The notes: a model not told the origin generated them from the sequence alone. A stretch of 64,000 nt of DNA from Brumimicrobium sp964585545 (GCA_964585545.1 CAZPDT010000010.1:1-64000); one strand, 5' to 3'. Counted from the stretch's first letter, positions 45,593-55,165 are shown. Translations and numbers: made by a program.

Positions 45593-46291
45593 CTACCCAC
45601 CAAGAATAAAGTTAATTTTAACCACCATATTGGTTCTTACTTTCTCTCCATTGTTGATGCCTGGCTTCCAATTGGGTGAGCTCTTAACTACGCGCAATGC
45701 TTCTTCTTGCAAGGCAAAGGCAACCTCATCTTTATTCAGCACACGAATATTGGAAAGCGTGCCATCTTTCTCTACGATAAAACCTACAAAAACTTTTCCT
45801 GTTTCTTGACTCGAAATGCTTTCTTCTGGATAATGTGTGTTGTCTTCCAAAAATTCAGGCCAATTGCCAGGAAATATAGCTTCTCGATCTGGATATTTTA
45901 CGACTTTCGTTAATTCAGGTGGAAGTCCTGTTTCAGGAATAAAGGTATCGGTGATTTCCGTTTTCGTACTGATTGTGTTAGGAGGTGTTGTGTTTTTATT
46001 CCCAATTGGGGTAATCTTAGTTAAAAGTTCTGGGTTAAAAATTGGTGTTGATGGTTTTGGATTGGGAAGTTTCTCCACTTTGGGCAAAACAGGTTTTTGT
46101 TTTTCAACACTTTCTTCAACCAACATAAGGGGAACATTAGCCTCCTGATTGATTGCCAGATTATCTTTATTTACATAAATTGGTGTCCTGTATGTGAATG
46201 CACACAACACACCCGTACTCACAATAAACAAACCCAAAGAGAAATAAACTTTTCTCTTGGTTTCGAGTTGACTTCTTTTTTTCTTTTCCAT
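45593..46291 (-). CDS. TonB-family energy transducer
   Basis: Starting at ATG 46291 (MEKKKRSQLE), the 232-residue protein has one N-terminal membrane helix (VYFSLGLFIVSTGVLCAFTY), a Pro-rich periplasmic linker (KVEKLPNPKPSTPIF) and a C-terminal TonB fold with YPEESISSQETGKVFVGFIV and LQEEALRVVKSSPNWKPG. It couples the proton gradient, through ExbB/ExbD, to outer-membrane receptors. An upstream frame extension to 46327 includes no better signal. A GTTAAC-bearing palindrome lies about 80 bases upstream. Confidence 0.88.
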   Translation of the reverse strand: MEKKKRSQLETKRKVYFSLGLFIVSTGVLCAFTYRTPIYVNKDNLAINQEANVPLMLVEESVEKQKPVLPKVEKLPNPKPSTPIFNPELLTKITPIGNKNTTPPNTISTKTEITDTFIPETGLPPELTKVVKYPDREAIFPGNWPEFLEDNTHYPEESISSQETGKVFVGFIVEKDGTLSNIRVLNKDEVAFALQEEALRVVKSSPNWKPGINNGEKVRTNMVVKINFILGG

Positions 46292-46367
46292 TGTACTTAG
46301 TTTTAAATTACAACAAAAAGAAATCAACTTTTATACCAATCGATACAACCGTTGGTACAACTAGGTC

Positions 46368-46383
46368 TTAACAATATGTTAAC
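46368..46383. promoter_or_regulatory. palindrome TTAAC-AATAT-GTTAAC before the TonB gene
   Basis: Five-base arms around AATAT, followed by a further C making GTTAAC. The same hexamer is repeated twice upstream of the histidine kinase (48734, 48747), which suggests a shared regulator, perhaps the neighbouring response regulator. Confidence 0.4.
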
Positions 46384-46388
46384 AACTC

Positions 46389-47078
46389 TTAATCCAACAA
46401 TTTAAAGCCTTTTCCATGAATATTCATGATCTCAATACTCTCATCCACTTTGAGAATTTTTCGGAGTTTGGCAATGTAGACATCCATACTTCTACCATTA
46501 AAATAATTATCGTCTCCCCAAATTGCACGCAATGCAGCCTGTCGGTCGAGAATTTCGTGTTTGTTTTTCGCCAACAACTTCAACAATTGACTCTCTTTAG
46601 TGGTTAGTTTATGGTCTTCTCCATCAATATTAATCACCCTTTTATCGGGATCAAAAATAAATCTTCCGATGGTATACGTATCGTCAATATGTCCATCATT
46701 GTCTCCACTGGTTCGTTTCAGTATCGCCTGAATTCGGGCAAGAAGCTCTTCCATACTAAATGGCTTGGTCAAGTAATCATCTGCTCCAAGCTTAAACCCT
46801 TCAAGTTTATCCTCTTTCATAGATTTTGCAGTCAAAAACAAGATGGGCACATCGCTATCGATTTCTCGAATTTCTTTTGCTACAGCAAAACCATCCATCT
46901 CTGGCATCATCACATCCAACACCAAAAAATGATAGGTATTCTGATTGAATTTTTCCAGTGCAATTTTTCCATTTCTGGCCAAATCAACATCGTAAGTTTT
47001 TGCCTTTAAAAAGGTTTCTAATAATTTACCAAGATTCTCATCATCTTCTGCCAATAAAATTTTTATTCGATCACTCAT
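46389..47078 (-). CDS. OmpR-family response regulator
   Basis: The 229-residue protein has a receiver domain (LLAEDDENLGKLLETFL; VLDVMMPEMDGFAVAKEI with phospho-acceptor Asp55; LFLTAKS; LGADDYLTKPF) and a C-terminal winged-helix domain (TIGRFIFDPDKRVINIDGE; MDVYIAKLRKIL; IMNIHGKGFKLLD). Its start overlaps the kinase end by eight bases, so the pair is co-translated. The stimulus is not revealed by the neighbourhood. Confidence 0.95.
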   Translation of the reverse strand: MSDRIKILLAEDDENLGKLLETFLKAKTYDVDLARNGKIALEKFNQNTYHFLVLDVMMPEMDGFAVAKEIREIDSDVPILFLTAKSMKEDKLEGFKLGADDYLTKPFSMEELLARIQAILKRTSGDNDGHIDDTYTIGRFIFDPDKRVINIDGEDHKLTTKESQLLKLLAKNKHEILDRQAALRAIWGDDNYFNGRSMDVYIAKLRKILKVDESIEIMNIHGKGFKLLD

Positions 47079-48702
47079 GATTTTTTGAATTTTTAATTAA
47101 TACAATAAAGCAGGTTCCTTCACCGAACTTACTTTTTACTTTAATGTTCCAGCCGTGCGCATTCACAATAGCCTTTACATAATTTAGTCCTAACCCGAAG
47201 CCTTTAACGTTATGGACATTTCCTGTTGGAACACGGTACAATTTATCAAATATTTTGTCAAGATGTTCATTTTTAATTCCAATCCCCTTATCTTTTACAG
47301 ACAATTGATAATCTCCATTGGATAATTTCTCCGTTTTAACTACAATATCGACTTTGTCTTGGCTGTATTTTATTGCGTTATCAACAAGATTAGAAACCAT
47401 ATTACTTGTATGGACAGCATCTCCTATAAAGGGCAAAACGCCTGTGGCTTGATCCAGTTTAATGCCTCCATTTGAAACCCTTATTTTTGCCTTACCTACA
47501 ACTGTGGCCACGATTTCATTCAGTTCTAATTCTTCACGTTTTATTCGTATCCCCGACCTATTGAGAACGCTGCTTTTTAAAATTTGTTCAACCAATTCTC
47601 CCAAGCGCTTATTCTCTTCATTTACCATTGTAATAAACGGGGCAATCGCATTTAAGTCGCTCTTGTTCATATCGTGATCCATCATTGCTTCACACGCTAA
47701 AGAAATTGTACTAATGGGTGTTTTAAATTCATGTGTCATATTCGAAATAAAATCACTTTTCACAGCAGCCAATCGCCTTTGGTTTAAAATGGTTTTAAAC
47801 ATAACGTAAAAAGAAGCTACAACAAGGAAAACAAGTAGAACACTTACCATTAATGTTGGCCACATTTCCCCCGCTAAAAACACTTTTCTTTGTGGAAATA
47901 AAAAATGCAACGTCAGGCGTTCATCAAATATATTCCCTGGAAAAAGATTGACTCCTTGTGTTTTACTCGGATCAATCGACAATTGATACCTTTGAGGATA
48001 GGAGGGAAATTGAACAACGTTGTTTTCACTGTTAAAAACCGAATATTTATAGCTTGTTTCAATTCTTTCCTGCTTAAAAGTAATTGCTATAATCGAATCT
48101 AAAAGGGGCAAATCAATTCGCTGTTCGGGGGTCAATAAATTATTGTTCCTAAAAGCAGAAACCATCATGTCGTTAATGTACTTGGATTTTTTAAACAATT
48201 TACTGATCACTCTCTTGTCCAATTGATACACCAAATTACTGGTATCATCTTTGGATTTATTGGTTTCCATGCCAGCATTGAAATAGGATGACATTTCGCT
48301 AATATCTCTTGCTAAAACGCTGTGTTTTGCCGTAACATGAGACAGAGAATCATAAGAGTAACCCGTTACATAGAGGTATTTTTCATCTTTCCCATCTTCA
48401 TGGATAACCGTATCTTTAATTGATACAGATTCTTTCACGGGCAAAAGATTTCGGAACTCTTGCTTTAGTGCTTGCTTATATTGTCCACTAAAATCTTTTC
48501 CAAAAAATCTTGTATACCGCAGCATATCAGAAGCTTTCTCGTGGCGGATGGCAACTTTAGACAAGACGTTCTCTATATGGCTTTTCAGCTCTTCAGACTT
48601 CTTCTCATACAATTGATAAGCCTGATAAAGCTGTAGAAAAACCAAAACAAGCGTTGCAATGCTTATTAAAAATGCAATATTTTTAAGCTTTATCCTTTTC
48701 AC
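47071..48702 (-). CDS. sensor histidine kinase
   Basis: A 543-residue membrane kinase with helices at about 10-28 and 282-303 flanking a long extracytoplasmic sensor region. It has a HisKA box (SNMTHEFKTPISTISL, His324) and a HATPase domain with N box VDNAIKYS, KDKGIGIKNEHLDKIF and GFGLGLNYVKAIV. It autophosphorylates and passes the phosphate to the overlapping response regulator. The sensor domain is not a recognised family. Two GTTAAC hexamers lie just upstream of the start. Confidence 0.95.
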   Translation of the reverse strand: MKRIKLKNIAFLISIATLVLVFLQLYQAYQLYEKKSEELKSHIENVLSKVAIRHEKASDMLRYTRFFGKDFSGQYKQALKQEFRNLLPVKESVSIKDTVIHEDGKDEKYLYVTGYSYDSLSHVTAKHSVLARDISEMSSYFNAGMETNKSKDDTSNLVYQLDKRVISKLFKKSKYINDMMVSAFRNNNLLTPEQRIDLPLLDSIIAITFKQERIETSYKYSVFNSENNVVQFPSYPQRYQLSIDPSKTQGVNLFPGNIFDERLTLHFLFPQRKVFLAGEMWPTLMVSVLLVFLVVASFYVMFKTILNQRRLAAVKSDFISNMTHEFKTPISTISLACEAMMDHDMNKSDLNAIAPFITMVNEENKRLGELVEQILKSSVLNRSGIRIKREELELNEIVATVVGKAKIRVSNGGIKLDQATGVLPFIGDAVHTSNMVSNLVDNAIKYSQDKVDIVVKTEKLSNGDYQLSVKDKGIGIKNEHLDKIFDKLYRVPTGNVHNVKGFGLGLNYVKAIVNAHGWNIKVKSKFGEGTCFIVLIKNSKNHE

Positions 48703-48733
48703 TTCAATCTACTAAAATAGTAGGTTATCTATT

Positions 48734-48752
48734 GTTAACGCACATGGTTAAC
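48734..48752. promoter_or_regulatory. paired GTTAAC sites before the kinase gene
   Basis: GTTAAC at 48734-48739 and 48747-48752, 13 bases apart. OmpR-type regulators bind direct repeats roughly one helical turn apart, so this is a candidate autoregulatory site; the hexamer also occurs before the TonB gene at 46378. The hexamer is palindromic and A/T-rich, so chance is possible. Confidence 0.35.
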
Positions 48753-48826
48753 CTTTTTTAACAGCCAACATCTGAGTTGACCCTTTAGTCTGACAAGGAA
48801 AAAGTTATTGCTTTTAGAAAATCGCG

Positions 48827-49525
48827 TTAATTTCTTTCTCGAATCGTCAATTGTTCAATTCTCTTCTCAAATTTCTCTCCTTGAAAAATACGTTGAACAA
48901 AAATTCCCGGGGTATGAATTTCATTGGGATCTAATTCCCCTGCAGGAACAATTTCTTCCACTTCAGCAATCGTTGTCTTTCCAGCCATTGCCATAACAGG
49001 ATTAAAGTTTCGAGCAGTACCTTTGTAAATTAAATTTCCTTCTGTATCCCCTTTCCACGCTTTTACAATCGCAAAATCAGATACCAAGGCGCTTTCCATG
49101 ATGTGTGGCTTACCGTTAAATTCACGCACTTCTTTTCCTTCTGCCACTTCTGTACCAAATCCAGCAGGTGTAAAAAAAGCAGGAATACCAACGCCTCCTG
49201 CACGACAACGTTCTGCTAAGGAACCTTGTGGAATCAAATCTACTTCAAGTTCTCCAGACAACATCTGACGTTCAAATTCAGCATTTTCACCAACATAAGA
49301 CGCTATCATTTTCTTGATTTGTTTTTTCTTTAATAAAAGTCCCAAACCAAAATCATCAACTCCAGCATTATTGGAAATACAGGTTAAGTCTTTTACGCCT
49401 AATTTTACCAATTGAGCAATTGAATTTTCTGGTATACCACAAAGACCAAATCCTCCAAGCATTAAAGTCATTCCAGATTCTATTCCTACACAAGCCTCCT
49501 CTACATTCTTAACTGTTTTCTTCAT
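48827..49525 (-). CDS. scoA: 3-oxoacid CoA-transferase subunit A
   Basis: A 232-residue class I CoA-transferase alpha subunit with MLGGFGLCGIPENSI, ISNNAGVDDFGLG, YVGENAEFERQMLSGELEV and GTEVAEGKE. It transfers coenzyme A from succinyl-CoA to a 3-oxoacid such as acetoacetate, together with a beta subunit that carries the catalytic glutamate. No beta subunit is encoded on either side; downstream is the histidine kinase. It lies 11 bases after the penicillin-binding protein gene. Confidence 0.93.
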   Translation of the reverse strand: MKKTVKNVEEACVGIESGMTLMLGGFGLCGIPENSIAQLVKLGVKDLTCISNNAGVDDFGLGLLLKKKQIKKMIASYVGENAEFERQMLSGELEVDLIPQGSLAERCRAGGVGIPAFFTPAGFGTEVAEGKEVREFNGKPHIMESALVSDFAIVKAWKGDTEGNLIYKGTARNFNPVMAMAGKTTIAEVEEIVPAGELDPNEIHTPGIFVQRIFQGEKFEKRIEQLTIRERN

Positions 49526-49536
49526 AATTTTATATT

Positions 49537-52068
49537 TTACAATCCAAAATCTGGAGATCCATCTCCACCTGTTTTGGGTTTATTTTCACAATTATAAATT
49601 GAATTTACATAACCATAAGGTGCCTCAAAATTTTCTGTTGAAATATGGATCTTAGGGTCTTTGTAAACACCTTGCATCATGTATCCATAAATTGGAAGCG
49701 CCATGCGTGCTCCCTGCCCCCATTTCATGGTACGAAACCTTACCGCCATATCTTCTGCGCCTACCCAAACACCAGTAACCAAGTCTGGAGTGAGTCCCAT
49801 AAACCAACCATCTGAATTGTTTTGTGTTGTTCCTGTTTTTCCTGCAGTTGGTTCTGTTACACCTCCCCAATCTCCTCTCCAAGTTCCTCTTAAACTTGCT
49901 GCTGTACCAAATTGCACCACGCCTTGCATCATTTTTAACGTCGCATAAGCCAAGTCGTCCGACATTGCTTCGGTAGATTGTGGCTCATTTTCAAAAACAA
50001 CATTTCCATGTCGATCTTCAATTCTTAATATGCCCGTTGGCTTGGTGTAAATCCCTTTATTAACAAAAGCCGATTGTGCTGATGCCAACTCGAGAAGAGA
50101 CAAATCCATTACCCCCAAACACATGGCAGGAACAATATCTTCTTTACGCAGATGAATATTTAAACTCTCCATTAATTTAGCCACTGCCTGAGGTCCTGCT
50201 ATTCCTCCCATTCTCGACATTACAGCAACCGTAATATTGTTCATCGAGTTGGCCAATCCTTTGGCAAAACTAACAGGTTTGCCGTTCAATTTCTCTCCAG
50301 CATTTCCAGGACACCAAGAACTCATGTTCTCAGGATTAGGTCCTTTTTGAACGTCTACACAATACGGTATATTTGGTGTAGTTTCACATGGCGTAATCAC
50401 TCCAAACTGCATGCCCGCCGAATAAATAAAAGGTTTAATTGTTGAACCAACTTGTCTTTTTGCCAGTGCAACATGATCATAAGCAAAATGATTGATGTCT
50501 ATTCCTCCAACATAGGCTTTAATAAATCCCGTTTGTGGCTCTATAGAAACCAAACCGGCTTGCATTATATTTTTATAGTAACGAATGGAATCGTTGGGAG
50601 TCATAACCGTATCTATTTCTCCATCCCAAGAGAATATTTTCATAGGCACTGGTCGGTCAAAACTGGCGATAATCTTTTCTTCAGGAATATTCCTTTGCCG
50701 CATATTATAGAATCTGTCAGAACGTTTCCTTGCGCTATTCATAAGAACTTCCCTTGTTTCCTTTTTGATATCATAAGCAAATGGAAAATGCTTGGATCTT
50801 CGATTGTTTTTTGTAAAAGGTTCCTGAAGGTTCTTTTTAAGGTGTTTTCTCAATGCTTTTACTGCGTGTTCCTGAAGTTCCAGATTTAATGTTGTATAGA
50901 TGCGTAAACCATCTTCATAGATATTATAGGGTTCTCCATTTGATTTCACATATTTAAAATCACCATTGGGAAGTCTTTCTGCCAATAACTTTGTAACAAC
51001 TGACCTTAAATGCTCTCTAAAATAAGGCGCATCTCCCTCTTTATAATCGACACTTTGGTAATCGGTATATATTGGCGTGTTCTTTAAGCTGTCGTACTGT
51101 TCTTTCGTAATCTTACTCGTTAATGCTGGATTGTTCTTTTTTGAGTTTTCAAACCATTTATACAATACTGTATTTCGTCTTTTCACGGCCCTAAGTGAAT
51201 CTTCTTTTCGATGCGCCTTTATCTCCTCATCAGAAACAGCCTCAACATTCATCTTATTCACCCTTGCAATCTGCTCTCTATAATCTCTGACTTGAAAAGT
51301 ATATGGATTGTAAAGACTGGGGTTCTTACACATACCGACCAACATTGCGGCTTCATCTGGAGAAAGGTCTGCTGGTTTTTTATTAAAATAAACTTTAGAT
51401 GCACTAGATATCCCCACAGCATTATATAAAAAATCAAACTGATTTAAGTACATCGTGAGAATTTCATTTTTGGTATATTTTCTTTCTAATCGAAGTGCAA
51501 TGACATTTTCCTGTACTTTTTCATACAGTCTGCGTTCAAAACTCCCCATTTGTTCAACTTTCTTTTCTTCCTTGGTCTGACCACTATTTTCTTGCCGAGC
51601 TTCTCTTCTCTCCGCTCTTTCTTTAAGCGTAAAAATCAGTTTTGCCAGCTGTTGGGTAATTGTTGAAGCACCGCCAGATTCTCCCATTCCTACAACTGCA
51701 CGTATAACTGCTTTTGTATCAATTCCCGAATGGGTTTTGAACCGCTCATCCTCAGTGGAGATTAAGGCAGAAATTAAATACGGTGAAATTTCATTATAAT
51801 TTACGCTTGTACGGTTCACCTTCCAAAACTTACCCATGGAAGTTACTCCGTCGTCAGCATAAATTGTTGTTGCCAAAAGCTCCTCCTTGTTTTCAAGCAT
51901 AGAAATAGAAGGCAATGAATCACTATCCACCTCAACATAACGCAAATAAAGTATCGTAAAAAGTGGCACTAAACAAACCAACCAAAACAAAACAATTAAT
52001 ATGCTTGCAAATCGTTTGTGAAACATCGGTTTGTCTTTCTTTTTGTCCTTTTTTTTCTTCTTTGCCAT
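49537..52068 (-). CDS. penicillin-binding protein 1A
   Basis: An 843-residue bifunctional peptidoglycan synthase. A cytoplasmic basic N-terminus and one membrane helix are followed by a family 51 glycosyltransferase domain (ISTEDERFKTHSGID, GGASTITQQLAKLIF, RKYTKNEILTMYLNQFDFLYNAVG) and a transpeptidase domain with VGSTIKPFIYSAG, SMNNI and KTGTTQNNSDGWF. It polymerises and cross-links the cell wall in the periplasm. The C-terminus ends in a short Gly/Pro/Asp-rich tail. The CoA-transferase gene follows at 11 bases. Confidence 0.95.
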   Translation of the reverse strand: MAKKKKKDKKKDKPMFHKRFASILIVLFWLVCLVPLFTILYLRYVEVDSDSLPSISMLENKEELLATTIYADDGVTSMGKFWKVNRTSVNYNEISPYLISALISTEDERFKTHSGIDTKAVIRAVVGMGESGGASTITQQLAKLIFTLKERAERREARQENSGQTKEEKKVEQMGSFERRLYEKVQENVIALRLERKYTKNEILTMYLNQFDFLYNAVGISSASKVYFNKKPADLSPDEAAMLVGMCKNPSLYNPYTFQVRDYREQIARVNKMNVEAVSDEEIKAHRKEDSLRAVKRRNTVLYKWFENSKKNNPALTSKITKEQYDSLKNTPIYTDYQSVDYKEGDAPYFREHLRSVVTKLLAERLPNGDFKYVKSNGEPYNIYEDGLRIYTTLNLELQEHAVKALRKHLKKNLQEPFTKNNRRSKHFPFAYDIKKETREVLMNSARKRSDRFYNMRQRNIPEEKIIASFDRPVPMKIFSWDGEIDTVMTPNDSIRYYKNIMQAGLVSIEPQTGFIKAYVGGIDINHFAYDHVALAKRQVGSTIKPFIYSAGMQFGVITPCETTPNIPYCVDVQKGPNPENMSSWCPGNAGEKLNGKPVSFAKGLANSMNNITVAVMSRMGGIAGPQAVAKLMESLNIHLRKEDIVPAMCLGVMDLSLLELASAQSAFVNKGIYTKPTGILRIEDRHGNVVFENEPQSTEAMSDDLAYATLKMMQGVVQFGTAASLRGTWRGDWGGVTEPTAGKTGTTQNNSDGWFMGLTPDLVTGVWVGAEDMAVRFRTMKWGQGARMALPIYGYMMQGVYKDPKIHISTENFEAPYGYVNSIYNCENKPKTGGDGSPDFGL

Positions 52069-52193
52069 TAAAAACCTTTATTGAAAGGATAAATTTAAGC
52101 ATAATTATTAAAATGGATTGGAGAACCAACTATAAAAATCATTTTTTGACCATCAGTATACGTTAACCCAAATTGTTTACAACAAAAAACCCA

Positions 52194-53210
52194 CTATTTG
52201 ATGATCTCATGTTTCCATGAAGCACCACTTATATCTGTCATTGTTAAAGTGTACTTTCCTGCAGATAAATTATCCAAATTAGAGTGACTCAACTTCATTT
52301 TTGCTTTTGCTCCTAAAGGGACAATCAAACTATGAGGACCTGGCTTTATCTGTGCAATGTAATAATTGTCAATGTTGTGATTTTTTAAATTGGCAAGAGC
52401 TTTCTGATTGTAATGCACAAGTGTATCACCTTTTTCATTCTGTAGATGAATCCCAATAATCCATGCTCCGTATACATCCACACCTTCAGTTCTGTAAACA
52501 TCGAAATGAATTTGTCCGTCGTTTATTCCACCTTCAGTAATTTCAAGTTTTGGTTTCACAGATTTATTGTGCAGAGGTCCCCACAACCCACCATGAAAAA
52601 CCTGATTGGTAAATAATGCCATACCCAATACTGCGAAAGAGCCAAACAATATCAATTTTGGATAGACTTTCTCTTTTATTGGCAGCACTCCTGACGCCAA
52701 CCAAGGGAACCATCTTTTTTTAGTCATATTGGGTTTTTTCTTCATAAGAAGGTAATCCAAAGAGTACTTGCCACTTCCTGCGAAGAAGAGAACAAAACCT
52801 GTTGCGATTCCCAAAATACCAATCTGCCATTCATCAATACAGGTTGTTCCTAACCATCCTGAACCGAGAAGAATTCCCATTGCAAGACCAAACATACCAA
52901 TACTTGCCAAACGTGTGAAAAGTCCAAACATGAGAAACAAGCCAACGATTCCTTCAATAATTGTAAATGCAACCATATTGACCCACAAAGCTTCTGGATG
53001 CTCAACCAAATACTGAATTAGTGGCTTTATCCCCAATGCATTAGGCAGGAAATGATTGAACTTAATTCCAATATATCCCACTGCATCAGGATCTAATTTA
53101 TCAGCCAAAACAACCCTTCTCCACAACGCAGAAAAGTAAGTCCATCCAATCACCATTCGTATTGCAAGCGTCATCAATCCTGCATCATTTTTTATGTTTA
53201 ATTTTTTCAT
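52194..53210 (-). CDS. DoxD-DoxA fusion protein
   Basis: The start is taken at 53210 (MKKLNIKNDAG), because the upstream extension is just A/T-rich repeat encoding MKKIKKIKK. The 338-residue product combines a DoxD/DoxX-like four-helix membrane domain (WTYFSALWRRVV, EGIVGLFLMFGLFTRLASIG) with a C-terminal beta domain that matches the DoxA subunit (FDVYRTEGVDVYGAWIIG; YTLTMTDISGASWKHEI). In Acidianus the separate subunits form thiosulfate:quinone oxidoreductase. In Bacteroidetes the fused form is uncharacterised, so a sulfur or quinone redox role is inference. Confidence 0.78.
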   Translation of the reverse strand: MKKLNIKNDAGLMTLAIRMVIGWTYFSALWRRVVLADKLDPDAVGYIGIKFNHFLPNALGIKPLIQYLVEHPEALWVNMVAFTIIEGIVGLFLMFGLFTRLASIGMFGLAMGILLGSGWLGTTCIDEWQIGILGIATGFVLFFAGSGKYSLDYLLMKKKPNMTKKRWFPWLASGVLPIKEKVYPKLILFGSFAVLGMALFTNQVFHGGLWGPLHNKSVKPKLEITEGGINDGQIHFDVYRTEGVDVYGAWIIGIHLQNEKGDTLVHYNQKALANLKNHNIDNYYIAQIKPGPHSLIVPLGAKAKMKLSHSNLDNLSAGKYTLTMTDISGASWKHEIIK

Positions 53211-53448
53211 TTTTTTAATTTTTTTAATTTTTTTCAATTAATTTCTGTGTGTTTATCCAATAGAAATATAGATAACTCCAACAATTCACCAATCTCACAC
53301 TAACATATAATTATTTGATTTATAATCAATCTGTTATGAAAATTATCGGATATATTTTACGTCCTCATTTTTGAGGTCCAGCTAATTTGTAAGATTTTGA
53401 TTTAATTTTGAATCTGTTTTATGTAGTGTTTGCAAAAAATGATAAAAA

Positions 53449-53823
53449 TTATACGTGGATTTTCAATTTCCGAAATAGAATATAGTAGGGGACTGAATCG
53501 GACTGCAACTCATTTTGGTCGTCTTTTGTAAGAGGAAGTGATTGATTGACTTTAAACTGATTAGACAAGATAAATTCCTTATCCGTTGCAAATGTTTTTG
53601 TTGTTTTAAAAGTTGAATTTAAAGCTCTAAGGATAACATTCTCAGCTGTATTGGTCTTGCAATTGATATTGTTAAAGTTGGCTTTATTTAGATTGTGAAC
53701 TTTTGTTTGGGGCGTCCCGAAAAAGGTTTGCAATTGATGCCTTGTGTTACAAGGAGCAAAAAGCAATAAAAGTATAAGCCCACTGACATAGAATACTCCT
53801 TTTATGTTCACTTTTTTAAGCAT
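53449..53823 (-). CDS. small secreted protein of unknown function
   Basis: A 124-residue product with a hydrophobic leader (GVFYVSGLILLLLFAPCNTRHQ) that could be a signal peptide or lipobox at Cys25. The mature part is polar with one more Cys. No domain is recognised. It is isolated between the fusion gene and the methyltransferase, both on the same strand, and could be a small envelope protein. Confidence 0.5.
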   Translation of the reverse strand: MLKKVNIKGVFYVSGLILLLLFAPCNTRHQLQTFFGTPQTKVHNLNKANFNNINCKTNTAENVILRALNSTFKTTKTFATDKEFILSNQFKVNQSLPLTKDDQNELQSDSVPYYILFRKLKIHV

Positions 53824-53903
53824 ATCACAAACATAGCCTATAATAATTCACGAAATGTTAAAGAGTTCTTAAATAAGGTTAGCAATTTGTTAATCTTTGC
53901 CTT

Positions 53904-54647
53904 TTAACCCTTTGCAGATTTGAAACAAATTAATATTGTTTCATTAGCATCAAATCCATTGCGATTTCCTTTTGATTCAATAAATGTGCGAACTTCAACC
54001 TTAAATCCAACATTCTCCAGTCGTTGTTTTAATCCATTTACTGAGTAAATTCTCACATGATCATTTTGACCGAAGTGTTTTTCACGTTCCTCTGGCAAAA
54101 CAATAGAGCGATCTTCATATATTTTCCCCGTTTTAAATGGAGTCTGAACAATACAATACCCATTTTCATCCAATGTCCTCCAGAGTTCTTTCATTGCTTG
54201 TACATCCTCTAATACATGTTCTAAAACATGATAGCAAATAATTAAATCAAAACTTGCGTCTTTAACAGCTATATTTGTAATATCATACGCTTTATCTGCA
54301 TTAAAGTCTCCCGACAAATCAGAGCTTACATACATTACATTTTGCTGTTTCATCTTTCTGTAAATACTTCTGGAAGGGGAAAAGTCAAGTATTCTTAAAT
54401 TGTCCTTTAGAAATTCATCACTAAGGACTTTCCATAATTTTCTTGCCCTTGGTATACTTCCACACCTCGGACAAAGCAAATCATCACCTACTCGAATAAA
54501 TCGACTCAACTTCTTGTTGCAAATGTTACACTGAACTTTATTTCCAATGTGTCCTAAGTAATTAAAATACCGCAAACGGTATTCATACCGAAATAAAACT
54601 CTACGGGGAACAATTTTTAAAACAAAACGCTTAACTCTCGAGTACAT
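53904..54647 (-). CDS. SAM-dependent methyltransferase with zinc ribbon
   Basis: A 247-residue class I methyltransferase. The N-terminal part (about 38-65) has CNIC...CPRCGS, a zinc-ribbon arrangement. The core has motif I variant LRILDFSPSRSIY, DLIICYHVLEHVLEDVQAM, and the C-terminal strand RNGFDANETILICFK. HVLEHVLED is the YHVLEH-type segment of methyltransferases that act on sugars, lipids or quinone precursors. The substrate is unknown. The degenerate motif I lacks the usual Gly-x-Gly. Confidence 0.8.
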   Translation of the reverse strand: MYSRVKRFVLKIVPRRVLFRYEYRLRYFNYLGHIGNKVQCNICNKKLSRFIRVGDDLLCPRCGSIPRARKLWKVLSDEFLKDNLRILDFSPSRSIYRKMKQQNVMYVSSDLSGDFNADKAYDITNIAVKDASFDLIICYHVLEHVLEDVQAMKELWRTLDENGYCIVQTPFKTGKIYEDRSIVLPEEREKHFGQNDHVRIYSVNGLKQRLENVGFKVEVRTFIESKGNRNGFDANETILICFKSAKG

Positions 54648-54879
54648 CTTATTATTTTGGTTACAGTTTTATCCATTTATGAGTATATACAAGTTACTGC
54701 TCTCAATTTCTGTAATTATCTTAAATCGGGTGAATTTAATAAAATTTGATCAACCGATAGATGTATCCCACATCATTCATGAATTTAATTTAATCAACTC
54801 ATTAAAGCACCTAGAGCTTACAAACTCGGGTTATGGTTCAAGTTTAAGTATCAATAAAGTAAATGAGGTTCTTTTACCC

Positions 54880-55040
54880 GAATTATTCATACATTTTCTA
54901 TTCCAAAGCTAAACTGCCTGCTATCTTTAGAAATGCTCGAAATTTTTATACCCAAAAATTGGGTTACAATTCCGAGCCATAAAAACTCCTGTGTTCCCCA
55001 AACCTATTGCCATTTTAGCTTTTCATAACGAAAGCCGATG
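54880..55040 (+). repeat. intergenic repeat family B, copy 3 (split)
   Basis: GAATTATTCATACATTTTCT with TTCCAAAGCTA (54880-54911) matches the left part of the element at 28669. CTGTGTTCCCC, TATTGCCATTTTAGC and TTTTCATAACGAAAGCC (54988-55036) match its right part and the copy at 33655. The two parts are contiguous at 28669 but separated here, as if something had inserted into the element. Confidence 0.55.
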
Positions 55041-55165
55041 AACCGAACTTGCGAGCTCAACGCAGTTAATAGTCTGGGTTAAACCAAAATTTGAACAACT
55101 TCTTTGATGCGTTTACTCCGTAAGATTTATTACCCAGAATTCTTCATTCTCAAATAAAATCTTAC

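Noticed and set aside
54679..54912. 77-residue plus-strand frame
   Set aside because: Its end runs into repeat family B; no signal peptide, motif or promoter supports it.
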